From contig JADKHO010000002.1 in assembly GCA_016721765.1 (NCBI GenBank), forward strand, positions 434,001-498,000: 64,000 bases of DNA, in the 5' to 3' direction. The notes below the pieces were generated by a model. The model was not told where the DNA came from, ran no database searches, and was given only the letters and a program-made list of their open reading frames with translations. The position numbers were made by a program, and so were the translations under genes. Each line of letters begins with the position of its first letter. The stretch's first letter is position 1. Below are positions 60,794-64,000 of the stretch, piece by piece. This stretch comes from Bacteroidota bacterium (GTDB taxonomy: Bacteria > Bacteroidota > Bacteroidia > UBA4408).

Positions 60794-61494
60794 TTACTTG
60801 CATTGCCCTTGATGATGAGCCGCTAGCCTTGGATTTATTGCAAAATTTTGCAAGCAAAATTCCAAGTATCGATTTACAAAAAACCTTTACCGACCCCGAA
60901 GCCGCAGCAAAGCACTTGCGAAAATTTCCGGTCGACCTGCTATTTCTCGACATACAAATGCCGGATATTTCGGGGATAGATTTTTACAAATCGTTGGCAC
61001 AAAATGTAATGGTGATTTTCACCACCGCACACAGCGAATATGCTGTGGAAGGATTTAATTTAAGTGCGGTTGATTATCTCTTAAAACCTTATGAATTCAG
61101 TCGTTTTGAGCAAGCCGTGCAACGCGCTCAGGAATATTTTAATTTTATGCATCAAAAAAGTTCCGAAAACAATAACTTCATTTATGTGAGAGCCGATTAC
61201 AGCCTAATAAAAATCGATTGCAACGAAATCGAATACATTGAAGGACTTGACGATTACATAAAAATTTTTCTCACGGGTAAAAAACCTGTGCTCACTTTGA
61301 TGAGTTTAAAAGGGATATTGGAAAAACTGCCGGCCAAAAATTTTGCACGTGTGCACCGTTCCTTTATTGTTCCCTTCGCAAAAATAAGTCACATCCGAAA
61401 CAAAAAAATTCAGCTTACTTCGGCTGAGGTGCCTATTGGTGCTAGTCATGAAGAGGCTTTTATGAAGGCTTTTCAGTTGGGTGGTGGGAATTAG
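60790..61494 (+). CDS. LytTR-family response regulator
   Basis: A 234-residue regulator: receiver domain with the acidic pair DDE at 8-10, phospho-acceptor Asp54 (LLFLDIQMPDISG) and Lys in YLLKPYEFSRF. The C-terminal LytTR DNA-binding domain (about 133-230) contains FIYVRADYSLIKIDCNEIEYIEGLDDYIKIFL and FARVHRSFIVPFAKI. It is the partner of the kinase at 59756 by 4-nt overlap. LytTR regulators bind direct repeats upstream of their targets; none could be identified here. Confidence 0.94.
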   Translation: MITCIALDDEPLALDLLQNFASKIPSIDLQKTFTDPEAAAKHLRKFPVDLLFLDIQMPDISGIDFYKSLAQNVMVIFTTAHSEYAVEGFNLSAVDYLLKPYEFSRFEQAVQRAQEYFNFMHQKSSENNNFIYVRADYSLIKIDCNEIEYIEGLDDYIKIFLTGKKPVLTLMSLKGILEKLPAKNFARVHRSFIVPFAKISHIRNKKIQLTSAEVPIGASHEEAFMKAFQLGGGN

Positions 61495-61560
61495 GATTAA
61501 GGATTAAGGAATTAGGAATTAGGAATTAGGATTGGGGAATTGGGATCGGGGATTTGGTTA
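61488..61560. repeat. GGAATTA simple repeat
   Basis: AGGATTAAGGAATTAGGAATTAG-like units repeat about six times just after the LytTR stop, drifting into GGGGA-rich variants. Confidence 0.7.
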
Positions 61561-61576
61561 AGGGTTTGATAATTTT

Positions 61577-61630
61577 TAAACACATAGGAACATAGGTTAG
61601 AATGCTATGTGTCTATGTGTTTATTTTTTT
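61577..61630. repeat. CACATAGG inverted repeat, terminator-like
   Basis: AAACACATAG and ACATAG (61578-61595) face CTATGT and CTATGTGTTT (61605-61622), and the plus strand then has ATTTTTTT. It lies between the convergent LytTR and rpe genes and could terminate the LytTR transcript. Related to the element at 38816-38879. Confidence 0.65.
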
Positions 61631-61671
61631 ACCACCTAGAAACAGAGTTTTGAAGCAGTAGATTTTCTCGC

Positions 61672-62322
61672 TTATATTTTTTTTAAGATTTGGATTGTTT
61701 CTGATGGGTTGGGTGAGGAGAAAACGGTGTTGCCGGCTACTAGTACATCTGCTCCTACTTCTATTAATTGTTTGTAGTTAAGCAAATCTACTCCCCCATC
61801 AATTTCGATTTTGGCGCTGGAATTGGTGCGCGCAATCATTTCTTTTAGTTCAATTACTTTGGTGAAAGTGTTGCGGATAAATTTTTGTCCTCCAAAACCG
61901 GGGTTTACGCTCATCACACAAATCAAGTCGCAATCGGCAATAATATCTTCAAGCAAGGAAACGGATGTATGTGGATTTATGGCTACTCCGGCTTGCATGC
62001 CTAGGTTTTTGATTTCTTGTAAAGTGCGGTGTAAATGGATACAAGCCTCCAAATGAACTGTTAACACATCGGCACCGGCAGCTTTAAAATCTGCTAAATA
62101 CTTTTCAGGATGCACAATCATTAAATGCACATCCAATGGTTTTTTAGCATGTTTTTTAATTGCTTTAATAACCGGAAAGCCTAACGAAATATTGGGGACA
62201 AACACACCATCCATAACATCCACATGAAACCAATCGGCGGCACTGGCATTAATCATTTCAACATCGCGCTGTAGGTTTGCAAAATCGGCTGATAGTATGG
62301 AGGGAGCTATTAAATGTGGCAT
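61672..62322 (-). CDS. rpe: Ribulose-phosphate 3-epimerase
   Basis: From the ATG at 62322 this is 216 residues, starting MPHLIAPSILSADFANLQRD; a TTG at 62337 would add five residues. TIM-barrel motifs follow: WFHVDVMDGVFVPNISLG (metal and catalytic Asp), LDVHLMIVHPEKY, VMSVNPGFGGQKFI and IEIDGGVD. It interconverts ribulose 5-phosphate and xylulose 5-phosphate in the pentose phosphate pathway. It is monocistronic, convergent with the LytTR gene and divergent from the aldolase. Confidence 0.95.
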   Translation of the reverse strand: MPHLIAPSILSADFANLQRDVEMINASAADWFHVDVMDGVFVPNISLGFPVIKAIKKHAKKPLDVHLMIVHPEKYLADFKAAGADVLTVHLEACIHLHRTLQEIKNLGMQAGVAINPHTSVSLLEDIIADCDLICVMSVNPGFGGQKFIRNTFTKVIELKEMIARTNSSAKIEIDGGVDLLNYKQLIEVGADVLVAGNTVFSSPNPSETIQILKKI

Positions 62323-62461
62323 GAGATTTTTTTGCAAAATTAGTAATTCTTTAGTTGTGCCTTCAAGTTAGCTTTCAAAACTCAGTCATTCAAGTAATTC
62401 TACAGATGTTAATTTGAATCTCATCATAAAAACTGATTTACATCCAAACCATATAAGAGTA

Positions 62462-62489
62462 TTGTGACAATCATTTTTTTTTATCTTTG
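62462..62489 (+). promoter_or_regulatory. Promoter of the class I aldolase gene
   Basis: TTG (62462-62464), 17 nt, TATCTTTG (62482-62489), an exact -7 consensus. The ATG at 62520 is 30 nt downstream; a frame start at 62487 would overlap the -7 element. Confidence 0.65.
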
Positions 62490-62519
62490 ACCTTCTCAAC
62501 TAAAAAAATAAAGACAAAA

Positions 62520-63578
62520 ATGAACGCTTCAAAAATTGCAGAACTGTTAGGAGCAAATGCTGACTCCTTGTTGAATCACACCTGTAAGACTATTTCGAAA
62601 GATAGCATCGTGCAAGCAAATGGTGATTTTGTAGGAAAAACGTTTACGGATACCAACCGCAGCAATCAAGTATTGCGCAATTTGGCTGCTATATATGACC
62701 ATGGACGCTTAGGCGGAACGGGATATGTTTCTATTTTGCCGGTAGATCAAGGTATTGAGCATTCAGCCGGAGCTTCTTTTGCTCCCAATCCCATTTATTT
62801 TGATCCTGAAAATATTGTAAAGCTTGCCATTGAAGGCGGATGTAATGCAGTTGCTTCTACCTATGGCGTGCTTGCTAATTGTTCAAGAAAATATGCGCAT
62901 AAAATTCCTTTCATTGTAAAAATTAACCACAATGAATTTATCTCTTATCCAAATAAATTTGATCAAATTATGTTTGGTTCGGTAGATGATGCCTGGAACA
63001 TGGGCGCTGCAGCGGTTGGTGCTACTATTTATTTTGGTTCACCTGAATCGGGACGCCAGATTGTGGAAGTGGCACAAGCTTTTGAACGTGCACATGAATT
63101 AGGAATGGCTACCATTTTATGGTGCTATACCCGCAATAACGGCTTTAAAAAAGATGGAATCGATTACCATACAGCGGCCGATCTAACCGGACAAGCCAAT
63201 CATTTGGGTGTTACCATTCAAGCCGATATCATTAAACAAAAACTAGCTACAAACAATGGCGGATATACAGCCATTAATTTTGGAAAAACCCATCCAAAAG
63301 TTTACAGCGAATTAACCACTGACCATCCTATTGATTTAAATCGCTATCAAGTGGCCAACTGTTACATGGGTAAAATTGGTTTAATTAATTCGGGCGGCGA
63401 ATCTAAAGGCGCAAGCGACTTAGCGGATGCAGTTACCACTGCAGTAATTAATAAACGTGCCGGTGGCCACGGACTAATTTCAGGCCGCAAAGCATTTCAA
63501 CGTCCTGTTAAAGAAGGCGTGGAATTACTTAATGCCATTCAAGATGTATATCTTGCTAAAGAAATAACGATTGCTTAA
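62520..63578 (+). CDS. Class I fructose-bisphosphate aldolase (DhnA/FbaB type)
   Basis: From the ATG at 62520 this is 352 residues (MNASKIAELLG...); I reject the earlier reading because it starts inside the promoter. Motifs of the DhnA-type class I aldolase are SILPVDQGIEHSAGASFAPNP (phosphate and substrate binding, about residues 73-93), FIVKINHNE, and the Schiff-base region ADIIKQKL with Lys. It cleaves fructose 1,6-bisphosphate to dihydroxyacetone phosphate and glyceraldehyde 3-phosphate, or the reverse in gluconeogenesis, in line with pckA elsewhere in the window. The assignment to FbaB is likely but the symbol is left open. Confidence 0.88.
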   Translation: MNASKIAELLGANADSLLNHTCKTISKDSIVQANGDFVGKTFTDTNRSNQVLRNLAAIYDHGRLGGTGYVSILPVDQGIEHSAGASFAPNPIYFDPENIVKLAIEGGCNAVASTYGVLANCSRKYAHKIPFIVKINHNEFISYPNKFDQIMFGSVDDAWNMGAAAVGATIYFGSPESGRQIVEVAQAFERAHELGMATILWCYTRNNGFKKDGIDYHTAADLTGQANHLGVTIQADIIKQKLATNNGGYTAINFGKTHPKVYSELTTDHPIDLNRYQVANCYMGKIGLINSGGESKGASDLADAVTTAVINKRAGGHGLISGRKAFQRPVKEGVELLNAIQDVYLAKEITIA

Positions 63579-63579
63579 T

Positions 63580-63662
63580 TTAGTACAGAGTACAAAGTAT
63601 TAAGTATAAAGATTTTTTTCTCTTTACTAGATACTCTGTTCTCTGTACTTTGTACTAAATAC
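63580..63662. repeat. GTACAAAGTA inverted element
   Basis: TTTAGTACAGAGTACAAAG (about 63579-63597) faces CTTTGTACTAAA (63648-63659), forming a fold-back between the aldolase gene and accD. Same motif family as 28408-28672. Confidence 0.7.
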
Positions 63663-63671
63663 TAGAAAAAC

Positions 63672-64000
63672 ATGAGTTGGTTTAAACGAATAAAAGAAGG
63701 GATTACTACTTCTACCTTAGAAAAAAAGGAAACTCCGGAAGGCTTGTGGTACAAGTGCCCGCAATGCAAGCATATAGTTACTGCTCAAGACAATATTGCT
63801 AATTTATATGTGTGCGATAAGTGTGAATACCATCAAAAAATAGGTTCGAAAGAGTATTTCGAAATTTTGTTTGACGACAATAAATTTACCGAATTGTTTC
63901 CTAACCTCACATCCGGAGACCCGTTAAATTTTGAGGATACAAAAAAATACAAGGACCGTATTGTTGACACACAAAAGAAAACCGGTTTAAAGGATGCATT
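63672..64000 (+). CDS. accD: Acetyl-CoA carboxylase carboxyltransferase subunit beta (partial)
   Basis: The first 109 residues are present and the frame runs off the window. It begins MSWFKRIKEGITTSTLEKKE, then the N-terminal zinc ribbon with Cys29, Cys32, Cys48 and Cys51 (CPQC and CDKC), followed by the typical YFEILFDDNKFTELFPNL and KYKDRI. With AccA it transfers the carboxyl group from biotin-BCCP to acetyl-CoA to make malonyl-CoA, the substrate feeding FabG and FabZ also found in this window. The stop lies beyond 64000. Confidence 0.93.
   Translation, partial: MSWFKRIKEGITTSTLEKKETPEGLWYKCPQCKHIVTAQDNIANLYVCDKCEYHQKIGSKEYFEILFDDNKFTELFPNLTSGDPLNFEDTKKYKDRIVDTQKKTGLKDA

Noticed and set aside
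1..64000. tRNA, rRNA or a known riboswitch
   Set aside because: No cloverleaf, rRNA-like stretch or recognised riboswitch core was seen by eye in the intergenic regions; a covariance search would be needed to be sure.

Overview
The window is a stretch of chromosome from a low-GC member of the Bacteroidota. Several things point there. The gliding and type IX secretion (T9SS) genes gldA, gldF and gldG are present. Eight predicted secreted proteins end in a T9SS type A sorting domain. LpxC and FabZ are fused in one gene. There is a long ribosomal protein S1, a PUR-domain (DUF3276) protein, a bTHX ribosomal protein and a LytS/LytTR two-component pair. Many upstream regions carry the Bacteroidota promoter pattern TTTG - about 18-20 nt - TAnnTTTG. 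I cannot place it below phylum with confidence. No rRNA, tRNA, CRISPR array, phage or transposase gene was seen.

Layout. 1-4.2 kb: the end of a small secreted protein, a DivIC/FtsB-like division protein, fabG, and a membrane-anchored VWA-like protein. 4.2-10 kb: a TolB-like propeller protein, then gldA, gldF, gldG and a DUF4340 protein. 10-15.3 kb: a tail-fibre-like secreted protein and ClpC. 15.5-22.6 kb: gyrA, a TPR protein, small secreted proteins, an agmatinase-family enzyme, bTHX and tatC. 22.7-30 kb: a T9SS adhesin-like protein, an ABC exporter, the PUR protein, rimM, serA and DUF1015. 30-37.3 kb: a Ycf48-like T9SS protein, a broken lipoprotein gene, a YggS-type PLP protein, a frameshifted TonB-dependent receptor and rpsA. 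37.7-43.4 kb: serC, then a leftward block of an ABC ATPase, lpxA and lpxC/fabZ, followed by a rhodanese and a DUF2027-Smr protein. 43.5-55 kb: two tandem T9SS paralogues, pckA, a lipoprotein, an Omp28-like protein, an AhpD-like protein, a PQQ sugar dehydrogenase, a PIG-L deacetylase and rlmH. 55.3-64 kb: a large repeat-built T9SS adhesin broken by two homopolymer deletions, the LytS/LytTR pair, rpe, class I aldolase and the start of accD.

How it fits together. Most genes are housekeeping: cell division, DNA gyrase, lipid A and fatty acid synthesis, serine synthesis, gluconeogenesis/glycolysis and translation. They are interleaved with surface proteins exported through Sec and then the T9SS. 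GldA/F/G would form an ABC complex tied to that gliding machinery.

The accessory signal lies mainly in intergenic DNA and broken genes rather than in a new gene cluster. At least seven families of dispersed palindromic repeats sit between genes. One of them (copies at about 10006-10118 and 37494-37585) keeps its stems by compensatory base changes and looks like a structured element. Four reading-frame lesions in three genes (one opal stop, one frameshift, two homopolymer deletions) suggest gene decay, phase variation or sequence error. I found no convincing undescribed defence, secretion or biosynthetic system.
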